Origin: Cupriavidus sp. WGlv3
GTDB lineage: Bacteria > Pseudomonadota > Gammaproteobacteria > Burkholderiales > Burkholderiaceae
Assembly (NCBI RefSeq): GCF_023952475.1
Contig: NZ_JALHRX010000002.1
Location: 62,001-126,000, forward strand
DNA: 64,000 nucleotides
Direction: 5' to 3'
A model generated the notes under the pieces. That model made no database searches. It saw only the letters and a program-made list of their open reading frames with translations, and had not been told where the DNA came from. The position numbers and the translations under genes are program-made. Positions 24,738 through 33,172 of this stretch are shown one piece after another; within the stretch, counting starts at the first letter, position 1; each line of letters opens with the position of its first letter.

Positions 24738-25520
24738 TCAGTCTTCAAAGACCGGGGGACGCCTTTCCGCCATGGCCTTCACGCCTTCGGCGAGATCCGG
24801 CCCGGCAAACTGGACCGCCTGCTCCGCGCTCTCGCGCGAGATGGCGTTGCGGATATGGCTGAGCGAATCGGCCTTCAAGGTCTGGCGGGTCGACTGCAGT
24901 GCCCGCGGCGATGAAGTGGCCAGTTCCCGCGCCAGTGCCAGCGCGGCGCCGCGCACCTCGGCCCTGGGTACGATGAAGTCCACCAGCCCCAGCTCATGGG
25001 CACGTGCCCCGTCGACGCGGGTGCCGGTGTAAAGCATCCACGCCGCCATCTGCTTGCCGATCAGCGCGGGCAGCGTGTACGAGAGCGCAAACCCGGGATG
25101 AAAGCCGAGGCGGTTGAAGTTGGCGGAAAAACGCGCCTCCGCGCACGACACGCGAAAATCCGCCGCCAGCGCCAGGCCCAGGCCGCCACCCACTGCCGGC
25201 CCCTCGATCGCCGCCACGATCGGCTTGCCAAAGCTGAAAATGCGCAAGGCCTCGAGGTAGATCGGATTGATGCGCGAGGCGCTGCGCGGCGCCGCGGCGC
25301 CGTCGCGCCGGGAAAAGTCTGCGCCCGCGCAGAACGCGCTGCCACCCGCTTGCAGCAGCACCGCGCGGCAGGTCTTGTCGCCCTGCAGCCGGTCCAGCTC
25401 GTCGGCGATCCGGGCAATCATGTCCACATCGAAAAAATTGTGCGGCGGGCGGTTCAGCTCGAGGATGGCGACATGGCCGTCGCGCCGGCTCAGGATGACT
25501 TGGTCCGTGGTGTCAGCCAT
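24738..25520 (-). CDS. Enoyl-CoA hydratase/isomerase family protein
   Basis: This 260-residue crotonase-fold protein has VAILELNRPPHNFFDVDM, the oxyanion-hole segments SAFCAGADFSRR (near residue 65) and AIEGPAVGGGLGLALAADFR (near 105), and LGFHPGFALSYTLPALIG. The second usual catalytic glutamate position reads as part of LGFHPGFAL, so activity as a classical hydratase is not certain. The start overlaps the upstream dehydrogenase gene by eight bases. Confidence 0.9.
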   Translation of the reverse strand: MADTTDQVILSRRDGHVAILELNRPPHNFFDVDMIARIADELDRLQGDKTCRAVLLQAGGSAFCAGADFSRRDGAAAPRSASRINPIYLEALRIFSFGKPIVAAIEGPAVGGGLGLALAADFRVSCAEARFSANFNRLGFHPGFALSYTLPALIGKQMAAWMLYTGTRVDGARAHELGLVDFIVPRAEVRGAALALARELATSSPRALQSTRQTLKADSLSHIRNAISRESAEQAVQFAGPDLAEGVKAMAERRPPVFED

Positions 25521-26670
25521 GGGTGGCGTTCCTTTCTGCTTGCATCGATTCGGCGTGCCCGACAGCCGGGCTTGCCGCGCGATCTGCGGACGGCAGGGTG
25601 CGCGCCGTCAGGTTCGGCCAGAATTGATCGGAGCCCGCCTGGATAAAGGCCTGGCCCAGGCGCTCGGCCCATTCGGTGCTGGTGCCGGCCTCGGCGCGCC
25701 AGGCCCACAGGCGCCGGGTGGCGAAGTTCAGCGGGTATTCGTAGGTAAAGCCAATCGCGCCATGGACCTGGTGCGCGATCGAGGCACCCGTGCGGACCGC
25801 GTCGCTGGTCGTCACCTTGGCCACCGCGGCGCTGAATTCCGCCTGCGGCGCGCTGTGCTGGTGGATCGCAGGCAGATCGCGCAACGCGGTGGTGGCCGCC
25901 GCATAGCCGCACGCCACCTCTCCGGCCAGCACGGCGAGCTGCTGCTGGATGGCCTGGTTCTTGCCGATGGGCTTGCCGAACTGCACTCGGTCCTTCACAT
26001 ACTGTACCGCCAGGTCGAGCGCGTATTCCAGCGCACCGGTCAGCTGCGCCGCGGTGGTGGCGGCGTAGAACACTTCCAGCGGGCGGCTCAGGCCCGCAAT
26101 GCCGGCAGCCAGCGCATGCGCCGCCGGTGCGTGGTCCAGCACCACCGTATCGGCCGGCAGCGATGCGGCATCGGCCTTCGGTTCGATCCGCACGCCGGGC
26201 CCGTTCGCGTCGACCAGGCACAGCTGGCCCGCTGCCTCGATCACCAGCCAGTGGGCATGGCGCGCCCATTTCACGGCGGTCATCGTGCCGGAGAGGGTGG
26301 CGGGCTTGCCGGCTTCAGCGCTGGTCCATGCCAAGGTCCGGGTCTGCGCCCCCGCGGCAAGCGCGAACACGCTGTCGGCGGCCAGGTCCAGCCCGCAGCG
26401 CGATGCCAGGTACTGGCCTACCACCGCCTGCGCCAGCGGCACCGGCGCCTGGGCGTAACCCACCTGGTAGAAAAGGGGCAACGCCTCGGGCCAGGACGCC
26501 TCGATCCCGCCGTGCGCCTCGCGGCACAGGATCTTGGTCATGCCGGCATCGGCGATGGTTTGCCACAGCGCGCCGGCGAATGTGCCGGCCTCGACCGCCG
26601 TCAGCAGTTCGCGGCTCACCTCGTTGGCCAGCAGTCGCCTGACGGTTTCTTCAATCATGTTGTCGCTCAT
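25513..26670 (-). CDS. Acyl-CoA dehydrogenase family protein (short or divergent partner)
   Basis: This 385-residue member has a degenerate N-terminal domain (ILCREAHGGIEASWPEALPLFY) and lacks the clear middle-domain SEPxxGSD signature. It keeps DRVQFGKPIGKNQAIQQQLAVLAGEVACGY and HQVHGAIGFTYEYPLNFATRRLWAWRA. Such proteins are often encoded beside a full-length dehydrogenase and form heteromers with it. The 4-base overlap with the gene at 26667 fits a two-subunit enzyme. An ECH gene follows with an 8-base overlap. Confidence 0.88.
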   Translation of the reverse strand: MSDNMIEETVRRLLANEVSRELLTAVEAGTFAGALWQTIADAGMTKILCREAHGGIEASWPEALPLFYQVGYAQAPVPLAQAVVGQYLASRCGLDLAADSVFALAAGAQTRTLAWTSAEAGKPATLSGTMTAVKWARHAHWLVIEAAGQLCLVDANGPGVRIEPKADAASLPADTVVLDHAPAAHALAAGIAGLSRPLEVFYAATTAAQLTGALEYALDLAVQYVKDRVQFGKPIGKNQAIQQQLAVLAGEVACGYAAATTALRDLPAIHQHSAPQAEFSAAVAKVTTSDAVRTGASIAHQVHGAIGFTYEYPLNFATRRLWAWRAEAGTSTEWAERLGQAFIQAGSDQFWPNLTARTLPSADRAASPAVGHAESMQAERNATHG

Positions 26671-27806
26671 CGCAGCCCCAGTCCTTTCGCAATAATCCCG
26701 CGCAAAATCTCTCTCGTGCCCCCGCGCAGCGAGAACGACGGCGCCGCCAGCGTTACCAGGTTCAGCACCTGGTCAAATTCGCTGCCGTCGCCCAGCCGGT
26801 CAGGGAATACCTCATAGGCGATATCGGGCAGCGACTGCTCCAGCAGCGCGCCCTGGTCCTTGACGATGGAGGCGGCCAGCGACGGGTCCTGCCCCTCGGC
26901 CATCATCAGCGCGATGCCCTGCGACATCTGGCGCAGGGTGGCGTAGCGCGCGATCACCTTGCCGAGCGCCACCGCCTGCTGGCGGTTGCCGGCATCGGCG
27001 GCATCGAGCATCTCCAGCAGCAGCTGCGTGCTGCTCAGGAAGCGCTCCGCCCCGGAGCGCTCGTACTTCAGCTCGTTGATGACCTGGCTCCAGCCCTTGC
27101 CCTCTTCGCCGACGAGGTGGTCGTCGGGGACAAAGACATCGTCGAGGATCACTTCGTTGAAGATGCGCGTGCCCAGTTGCGACACGATCGGGCGCACGGT
27201 CACACCGGGGCGGTCCATCTCGATGAAGATCTGGCTCATGCCGGCATGGCGGTCATCGCCGCGTTCGCTGGTGCGCACCAGCGCCACCATGTAGTGCGCA
27301 TGGTGGGCGCCCGAGGTCCATACCTTGCGGCCGTTGATCTTCCAGCCGCCTTCCACCCGGGTGCCGCGGGTGCGGATGGACGCCAGGTCGGAACCCGAGT
27401 CCGGTTCGCTCATGCCGATGCAGATAAAAGCCTCGCCGCGGCGGATCTGCGGAATGATCTTCGGGGCAAGCTGGTCGCGGCTGTAGCGGATCAGCAGCGG
27501 CCCCATCTGCCGGTCCGCGGCCCAGTGCGCACCCATTGGCGCGCCCACGGCCAGCAGTTCTTCCAGCATCACATAGCGCTCGAGCATGCTCCTGCCGCCG
27601 CCGCCGACGTCGGTCGGCCAGGTCATGCCCAGCCAGCCCTGCTCGCCCATCTTTTTCGAGAATGCGGGGTCCCGCCCGGCCCAGTTGTGCGCACGTTCGA
27701 CGCGGGAATACCGGGTCATGTGCGCTTTGGCAAACGCCCTGGCCTCCGAGCGCAGCGCCTCGCATTCCGGCGGCAAGTCGCCTACCGTGATGTGCAACGT
27801 ATCCAT
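26667..27806 (-). CDS. Acyl-CoA dehydrogenase family protein
   Basis: This 379-residue flavoprotein has GWLGMTWPTDVGGGGRSMLERYVMLEE, CIGMSEPDSGSDLASIRTRG (flavin site), INGRKVWTSGAHHAHYM, and FSLRGGTREILRGIIAKGLGLR at the C-terminus. The last segment lacks the YEG/FEG glutamate of classical enzymes, as in many FadE-type paired dehydrogenases. The start at 27806 has AAGGAT upstream. It is the first gene of the minus-strand unit and diverges from the CaiB gene across a 90-base control region. Confidence 0.9.
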   Translation of the reverse strand: MDTLHITVGDLPPECEALRSEARAFAKAHMTRYSRVERAHNWAGRDPAFSKKMGEQGWLGMTWPTDVGGGGRSMLERYVMLEELLAVGAPMGAHWAADRQMGPLLIRYSRDQLAPKIIPQIRRGEAFICIGMSEPDSGSDLASIRTRGTRVEGGWKINGRKVWTSGAHHAHYMVALVRTSERGDDRHAGMSQIFIEMDRPGVTVRPIVSQLGTRIFNEVILDDVFVPDDHLVGEEGKGWSQVINELKYERSGAERFLSSTQLLLEMLDAADAGNRQQAVALGKVIARYATLRQMSQGIALMMAEGQDPSLAASIVKDQGALLEQSLPDIAYEVFPDRLGDGSEFDQVLNLVTLAAPSFSLRGGTREILRGIIAKGLGLR

Positions 27807-27818
27807 GTTTATCCTTAC

Positions 27819-27836
27819 TTGCTTGCGAACAAGCAA
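27819..27836. promoter_or_regulatory. Inverted repeat operator overlapping the CaiB promoter
   Basis: TTGCTTG (27819-27825) and CAAGCAA (27830-27836) form a perfect 7-bp inverted repeat with a CGAA spacer. The left arm contains the -35 element of the rightward promoter, and the right arm fills its spacer. This is where a repressor would block RNA polymerase. A TetR-type regulator is encoded at 22923. Confidence 0.68.
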
Positions 27837-27847
27837 CACTCTATAGT
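27819..27847 (+). promoter_or_regulatory. Sigma-70-type promoter of the CaiB-type gene
   Basis: The -35 TTGCTT (27819-27824) and -10 TATAGT (27842-27847) are separated by 17 bases, each with one or two mismatches to consensus. The start codon lies 49 bases beyond the -10 element, with GAGGAG at 27879-27884. Confidence 0.6.
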
Positions 27848-27896
27848 CAATGCATCGAATCCGCTCTAGGTAATTACGAGGAGAAGCCAGTCCACC

Positions 27897-29084
27897 ATGA
27901 AAGCAAGCGACACGACCGACCCGACGCAACCTCCCGCCACGATTCCACGCGGCCCTCTTGCCGGTATCCGCGTGCTGGACCTGACCGCCGTGGTGCTCGG
28001 TCCGGTCGCGACCCAGGTGCTGGCGGACTACGGCGCCGAAGTGATCAAGGTGGAGCCGCCCGAGGGCGACCTGATGCGTGCCAACGGTGTAAGCCGCACG
28101 CCCGGCATGAGCTCGACCTTCATGAATATCAACCGCAACAAGAGTTCGGTCTGCATCGACCTGAAGACGGAGCAAGGCAAGGCGCAGTTGCGCCAGCTGA
28201 TTGCCCGCTGCGACGTGCTGGTGCACAACATCCGCGTCAAGGCGATCCAGCGGCTGGGCTTTGATTACGATGCGGTGGCACGGATCAACCCGGGCATCGT
28301 CTACTGCGCCGCCACCGGTTTTGGCGAGGGCGGCGCCTTTGCCGGCCAGCCCGCGTTCGACGACATCATCCAGGGGGCGTGCGGCCTGGCCCATCTGGTG
28401 GGCCACGAGAGCGGCGTACCCGACTATCCGCCCACGCTATTGGCCGACAAGATCGCCGGCCTGGCCACCGCCAACGCCATTCTCGGCGCACTGGTGCACA
28501 AGGCCCGCACCGGCGAAGGCCAGTACGTGGAAGTGCCGATGTTCGAGACCATGGTCGCCTTTACCATGACGGAACACCTGGGCGGCCATGGTTTCCACCC
28601 GCCCATCGGCGATGCCGGCTATGCTCGCCTGCTCAAGGGCGGGCGCAAGCCATCGCCGACACGGGATGGCTATATTGCCGTACTGCCCTACACGGAGCAG
28701 CACTGGAAGGCCTTCTTCCACCGCTTCGGGCGCGGCGAGTTCATCGACCAGTTCAATATCAGCAGCCGCATCGAGCGCAACAAGAACATCCAGGCAATCT
28801 ACGCGGAATTGCGCAATATCACCGCGCAATACACCACCAGGGAAATGATGGACGTTTGCCGGGAAATGGACATCCCGGTCGCGGAGATGTACTCGATCCA
28901 CACCATCCAGAACCATCCCCAGGTGCAAAGCACAGGCTTGTTCCAGACCATGGCGCATCCCACCGAAGGCGAAGTGGTGACGACCCGCCCGACAGCGCTT
29001 TTTTCGAAAACGCCTGCGTCGATCTATAAGCCCGCGCCTAACCTGGGCGAGGATACCGAGCGTATCCTGAATCCCGCGTCGTGA
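27897..29084 (+). CDS. CaiB/BaiF-family CoA transferase
   Basis: This 395-residue family III CoA transferase has IRVLDLTAVVLGPVATQVLADYGAEVIKVEPPEGDLMR (in two blocks), NINRNKSSVCIDL, DVLVHNIRVKAIQRLGFDYD and DKIAGLATANAILGAL. In many family III enzymes the second region reads VENF/Y, whereas here the sequence is VHNIR. That may mean an altered active site or an unusual subfamily. It diverges from two acyl-CoA dehydrogenases and an enoyl-CoA hydratase, so it probably activates their acid substrate. Confidence 0.9.
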   Translation: MKASDTTDPTQPPATIPRGPLAGIRVLDLTAVVLGPVATQVLADYGAEVIKVEPPEGDLMRANGVSRTPGMSSTFMNINRNKSSVCIDLKTEQGKAQLRQLIARCDVLVHNIRVKAIQRLGFDYDAVARINPGIVYCAATGFGEGGAFAGQPAFDDIIQGACGLAHLVGHESGVPDYPPTLLADKIAGLATANAILGALVHKARTGEGQYVEVPMFETMVAFTMTEHLGGHGFHPPIGDAGYARLLKGGRKPSPTRDGYIAVLPYTEQHWKAFFHRFGRGEFIDQFNISSRIERNKNIQAIYAELRNITAQYTTREMMDVCREMDIPVAEMYSIHTIQNHPQVQSTGLFQTMAHPTEGEVVTTRPTALFSKTPASIYKPAPNLGEDTERILNPAS

Positions 29085-29350
29085 CGCGATGGGGGTATCC
29101 GACAACACTGGCACACTGTGCGGACCGGCTGTCAGGTGGAGTTGAAAATGGTGCGCGGTTGCCCTAGTGTTCATCTGGCGAATTCGACAGCTGCGCCGCC
29201 CTAGCGTTTGGCGCAACCAGCAAGGCGTAGCATCGAGCGGCATAAGTCCGGGGCTTTAGTGGCATTCGCGCGCCGTGGCATCTTCACTGCTGGAAGGCGT
29301 AGATGCCGATGAGTCGGGCCGTTGAATACATGTCCCAACGGAGGCATGCG

Positions 29351-30297
29351 ATGCGTCAGCCCAAGATTGTCATTGTTGGGGCGGGCCTGGTGGGCGGCTC
29401 AGCGGCGCTATTTACGGCTCTGGCCATTCCAAGCGCAGAGATCGTGGTCATCGACCTCGCGCGAATCCGAGCGGAAGGACAGGTGCTCGATCTCGCCCAT
29501 GCTGCGGCGTTCTGGGGGCACAATCGCTTCCACGCTGGTGAATACGAAGACGCCCGCGACGCAGATGTCATCGTGATAACGGCCGGCGTCGGTGTGAAAC
29601 CGGGCCAGACACGCCTGGACCTGGCCAAGACCAATGCGGAAGTCGCGCTCGAAATTGTCGATGGGTGGCTGGTCTCGCACCCAATGCAATTTACGTCATT
29701 GCCGCCAACCCCTGCGACGTGCTTGCCGCTGTCGTATTTAACCGCCTCGGTTGCGCGCGCGAGCGTGTCATCAGTACTGGCACCTCGCTCGATACGGGGC
29801 GACTGCGCTCGCTGCTCTCCGAGCGCCTGGGCGTCGTCGCACCCGCGATTCATGCGTACGTCCTCGGCGAACACGGCGAGTCCGCCCTGATCGCCTGGTC
29901 CGGTGCGACGGTTTCGGGGATGCCCCTCGACGCGTTCCTGACCAAGAGCGGCAAGGAACTGGGGCCTGCCAGCCGCGACCTGATCCTGCGTTCCGTCCAC
30001 GAGGCAGCCAAGCTGATCAAGGAAGGAAAAGGGGCCACCCATTATGGCATCGCCAGCGCGATCGGCCGCATCTGCGAGGCTCTCGTGCACAACACTGACC
30101 TGATCATCACGGTCGGTGTAGTGCACGCCGAAATCGAAGGAATTTCCGAGGTATGTCTTTCGCTGCCGCTGGTGCTCAATGGCACTGGCGCCCAAGTGCT
30201 GGCCTACCCGGAGCTCAACGCCATTGAGCGTACGTCCCTGCAACGCAGCGCAAGCATCGTCAAAGAGGCGACCGACAGCGTCCGGGCGGCACTGTAG
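29351..30297 (+). pseudogene. Lactate/malate dehydrogenase-family gene interrupted by a frameshift
   Basis: The first part (29351 to about 29663) encodes the NAD-binding GAGLVGGS, acidic D35 and KPGQTRLDLAKTNAEVALEIVD. The rest is in another frame from about 29662 (VAGLAPNAIYVIAANPCDV, LDTGRLRSLLSERLG, GEHGES with catalytic His). Restoring one G in the run GGG at 29663-29665 joins both into about 315 residues, the normal family length. Catalytic Arg, Asp and His are all present. The specificity position (Gln in lactate, Arg in malate enzymes) is Val82. GGAGG precedes 29351. It may be a true pseudogene or a sequencing error. Confidence 0.82.
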
Positions 30298-30353
30298 ACC
30301 CATGGCTTCAGGCTAGAAACTCGTCAAAACTCAATGCCAGCAGGAGGCAAATC

Positions 30354-31832
30354 ATGGCTCTGTCTCACGCCAAGGAAACGCCGCCGTCAAGTACTCCCGC
30401 GACGAAGCCAACACTTCCCGCCAGTCAACTCGGCAAGGCCTGGAAATTCCTGGTCCCGGTAGGCATCGGCATTGTCTTGTGGTTCCTTCCGGCGCCGGCC
30501 GGGCTAGGGCTGAAAGCGTGGCACATGTTTGCAGTATTCGTTGCCACCATTGCCGGCATCATGACAGCACCGCTGCCGATGGCGGCAGTCGCCATCATTG
30601 GCGCAACTGTAGGCGTGCTGGTTGGTGTCGTGTCTTTTGCAGACGTGACCAGATCCACCGGCACCGATCTGGTCTGGCTCGTGCTGCTCGCCTTCTTCAT
30701 TTCCCGCGGCGTAATCAAGACCGGTCTGGGGCGTCGGATCGCGTTGCTCTTCATGCGACTACTGGGCAAGCGGACAGTGGGGTTGGGTTACGGGCTGGCC
30801 TTGACCGAACTGCTGATTTCGCCCGCCATGCCAAGCATCACCGCCCGCGCCGGCGGAGTCATGCTGCCGATTACCCGTGCGATCGCAGAAGTCCTTGGCA
30901 GCCATGCCGGCGATCCCGAATCGCGGGGCAAGGTAGGAAGCTATCTGATCCTTTGTGCCTTCCACGCGAATATCATTACGGCAGGGATGTTCATCACTGC
31001 GATGGCCGGTAATCCGCTTTCCGTCAAGCTGGCCGCAGACCAGGGGGTCTCGATCAGCTGGCTTGAGTGGGCGGTGGCTGCATCCGTCCCCGGCTTGCTG
31101 TGTCTGGCGATCATTCCCCTGGCCATGCTGTGGATTGCCCCGCCGGAGATTCGAAAAACGCCCGATGCGACGGCGCTGGCGCAGAGAGAGCTTGCTGCGA
31201 TGGGACGCATCTCCTCCAAGGAGATCATCATGGGCGCCATCTTCATCGGCTTGCTGGTCCTCTGGATTTTTGGCGAGTACCTGAAGATCAGCGCGACGCT
31301 CGCCGCTGCTCTCGGTGTCTCGCTGCTTTTCATCACTGGTGTGCTGACCTGGCAGGACGCCCTCGACGAGAAGTCAGCGTGGGACACCATGATCTGGATT
31401 GGCTTGCTCATCATGCTTGCGTCGAAGCTCAACGAATACGGCATGGTCACGTGGTTCGGCAAGGAATTCGGCGCCTATCTCGAGGGCTTCCCGAGGCTGG
31501 CTGTCTATATGCTGGTGGCGGCAATCTACTGCTACATACACTACTTCTTCGCCAGCGCCACGGCACATATCAGCGCTCTGTTTCCGCTGTCCATGGCACT
31601 GATGGTTGCCGCTGGCATCCCTCCGTTCACGGCAGCCGTAGCCCTTGGCATCCTGAGCAACGTCAACGGCTGTCTGACGCAATACGGCATCGGTTCGGGT
31701 CCGGTAATGTTTGGCGCTGGCTATGTTTCGCAAGGAGATTGGTGGAAGGCCGGGTTCTTCATGAGCCTGATCTACATGGTCATCTGGCTGGTCGTAGGTC
31801 CGCTTTGGTGGAAGTTGCTCGGGCATGTCTAA
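30354..31832 (+). CDS. DASS/SLC13-type anion:sodium (or antiport) transporter
   Basis: This 492-residue protein has about twelve hydrophobic segments. Signature regions are the ITAPLPMAAVAI-like PLPMAAVAIIGATVG, the SPAMPSITARAGGVMLPI loop near residue 165, and a repeat-like second half ending YFFASATAHISALFPL near 405, followed by NVNGCLTQYGIGSGPVMFGAGYV. This is the DIT/CitT branch of divalent anion transporters that move malate, 2-oxoglutarate, citrate or tartrate. An AGGAGG ribosome site precedes the start. It follows the broken dehydrogenase gene by 56 bases and may be co-transcribed with it. Confidence 0.9.
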   Translation: MALSHAKETPPSSTPATKPTLPASQLGKAWKFLVPVGIGIVLWFLPAPAGLGLKAWHMFAVFVATIAGIMTAPLPMAAVAIIGATVGVLVGVVSFADVTRSTGTDLVWLVLLAFFISRGVIKTGLGRRIALLFMRLLGKRTVGLGYGLALTELLISPAMPSITARAGGVMLPITRAIAEVLGSHAGDPESRGKVGSYLILCAFHANIITAGMFITAMAGNPLSVKLAADQGVSISWLEWAVAASVPGLLCLAIIPLAMLWIAPPEIRKTPDATALAQRELAAMGRISSKEIIMGAIFIGLLVLWIFGEYLKISATLAAALGVSLLFITGVLTWQDALDEKSAWDTMIWIGLLIMLASKLNEYGMVTWFGKEFGAYLEGFPRLAVYMLVAAIYCYIHYFFASATAHISALFPLSMALMVAAGIPPFTAAVALGILSNVNGCLTQYGIGSGPVMFGAGYVSQGDWWKAGFFMSLIYMVIWLVVGPLWWKLLGHV

Positions 31833-31886
31833 GGCGGGGCCCTCCTGCCAGGAACGGTCCCGCAGCTAGTTGCCAGGAGCGCCACC

Positions 31887-33065
31887 ATGGCGACGGGTCC
31901 GTTGCGCGGCAATGGCCAATCCAGGACGCCCCCCACGTGCTGGATCAAAAGCCCGGCCTGGGACCTCGTTTGGGTGTTGAATGCGCTGTGGTTAGCCCCT
32001 TTGGTCCTTTTGCTGTCGTGGGGTCATGACGACGCGCGCGCCAGCCCGGTGGACGGGCTGTTCTTTGCCTTCGCGGTCCCGCTATGGTTCGGTCACCGTG
32101 TTTCATCGGCCTGGCTGGCCTACGCAACCCCGGCTTACCGGCCCTTGCTCGTCACGCAACGGCTGCGCTTCGTCGTGGCCCCGCTAGCCGTCGCCGGGGC
32201 CTGCTTCGCCTTGCTTCTGGCTCCGGAGAGCGCGCTGCCGATGCCACTGACCGAGCGCGTGGTCTGGTTGGCCGTCCTGGACTACCTGCTGGTAAGCCAC
32301 CATTTTTCCGCGCAGCATTTTGGGCTGCTCAGCCTCTACCGCGCCCGCGCGGGACGGGCGTCCGAGGCGGTCACACGACGGCTTGATCGATGGTTCGCGC
32401 TCGTCGTGGGCGGCGGTTTCGTCGTACTGGCAGAGGCCCTGGCCGGATCGATCGCCTTCCAGGACCGCTGGATCGACCCGCTGCTAGGCGTGGGCTGGTC
32501 GGACGTGTTAGTGCGCACGCTGCACTATGGCGGCATCGCCTTCGTGTTGATCCTGACCGCTCTCATGCTCTACGTCGAACTACGCTCGCAGCGCGCATCG
32601 TCGCCGCGCATTGCCTACGTCGTCGGCGTCTCCTCCATGGTGCTCGTCGCCTTTCTCGCACGCGACCCCTTCCTGTTCATGGTGCTGTGGAGCGTGCAAC
32701 ATTGGAGTTCGGCAATGGGACTCGTCTCGCTCACAGCTTCCGGCGGGGACCAGGCACCAGGCACGCATTGGCACCAGTTGCTTGCCCCCATCAATCGACG
32801 CGGCTGGGCAGTGCTGCTTGTGCTCGCCGTCGTCTCCACGCTGCTGCTGCCGGTGCTGGAGGTAGAGGCCGTGACTGACGAATACGCTTACGCCGATCGC
32901 ATTTTCGGCGATGCCGCGCGCTGGCTGCGCTCCTCGCCTTTCGTGCCGGCCCTGCTGGCTGTGGGATTCGCGACGGGCTTCATCCACTACTTGCTGGACC
33001 GCGCTGTTTTCCGCTTCTCTTCGTCCGAAATCAGGCAGGCCGCACGCGGCCTGCTGCGGTCCTGA
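31887..33065 (+). CDS. Multi-pass membrane protein of unknown function with conserved-looking histidines
   Basis: I do not recognise this 392-residue protein. About eight or nine hydrophobic helices can be drawn. Histidines cluster in or near them: H138, H139 and H144 in SHHFSAQHFG, H272 in SVQHWSSAMG, H294 and H296 in GTHWHQLL, and H367 in FIHYLLDRAVF. Such a pattern could bind haem or a diiron site. It reminds me only loosely of carotenoid-cleaving or oxidase-like membrane enzymes. AGGAG precedes the ATG, and it follows the DASS transporter by 54 bases, probably in the same unit. Confidence 0.8.
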   Translation: MATGPLRGNGQSRTPPTCWIKSPAWDLVWVLNALWLAPLVLLLSWGHDDARASPVDGLFFAFAVPLWFGHRVSSAWLAYATPAYRPLLVTQRLRFVVAPLAVAGACFALLLAPESALPMPLTERVVWLAVLDYLLVSHHFSAQHFGLLSLYRARAGRASEAVTRRLDRWFALVVGGGFVVLAEALAGSIAFQDRWIDPLLGVGWSDVLVRTLHYGGIAFVLILTALMLYVELRSQRASSPRIAYVVGVSSMVLVAFLARDPFLFMVLWSVQHWSSAMGLVSLTASGGDQAPGTHWHQLLAPINRRGWAVLLVLAVVSTLLLPVLEVEAVTDEYAYADRIFGDAARWLRSSPFVPALLAVGFATGFIHYLLDRAVFRFSSSEIRQAARGLLRS

Positions 33066-33125
33066 CTTTCTTGACTGATGGCCAGCAAGAGACGTTACGG
33101 CGAGTGCGCCCGGCGCCGCGCTGAC

Positions 33126-33159
33126 GGCCGGCTGCTGGCGCCAGCCGCTGCTGCCGGCC
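33126..33159. terminator. Possible bidirectional hairpin between convergent genes
   Basis: GGCCGGC (33126-33132) pairs with GCCGGCC (33153-33159), and an inner palindrome GCTGGCGCCAGC occupies 33134-33145. It lies between the convergent membrane-protein and transglycosylase genes. No T-run follows on either side, so intrinsic termination is uncertain. Confidence 0.3.
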
Positions 33160-33172
33160 ACTGGTATCGCCG

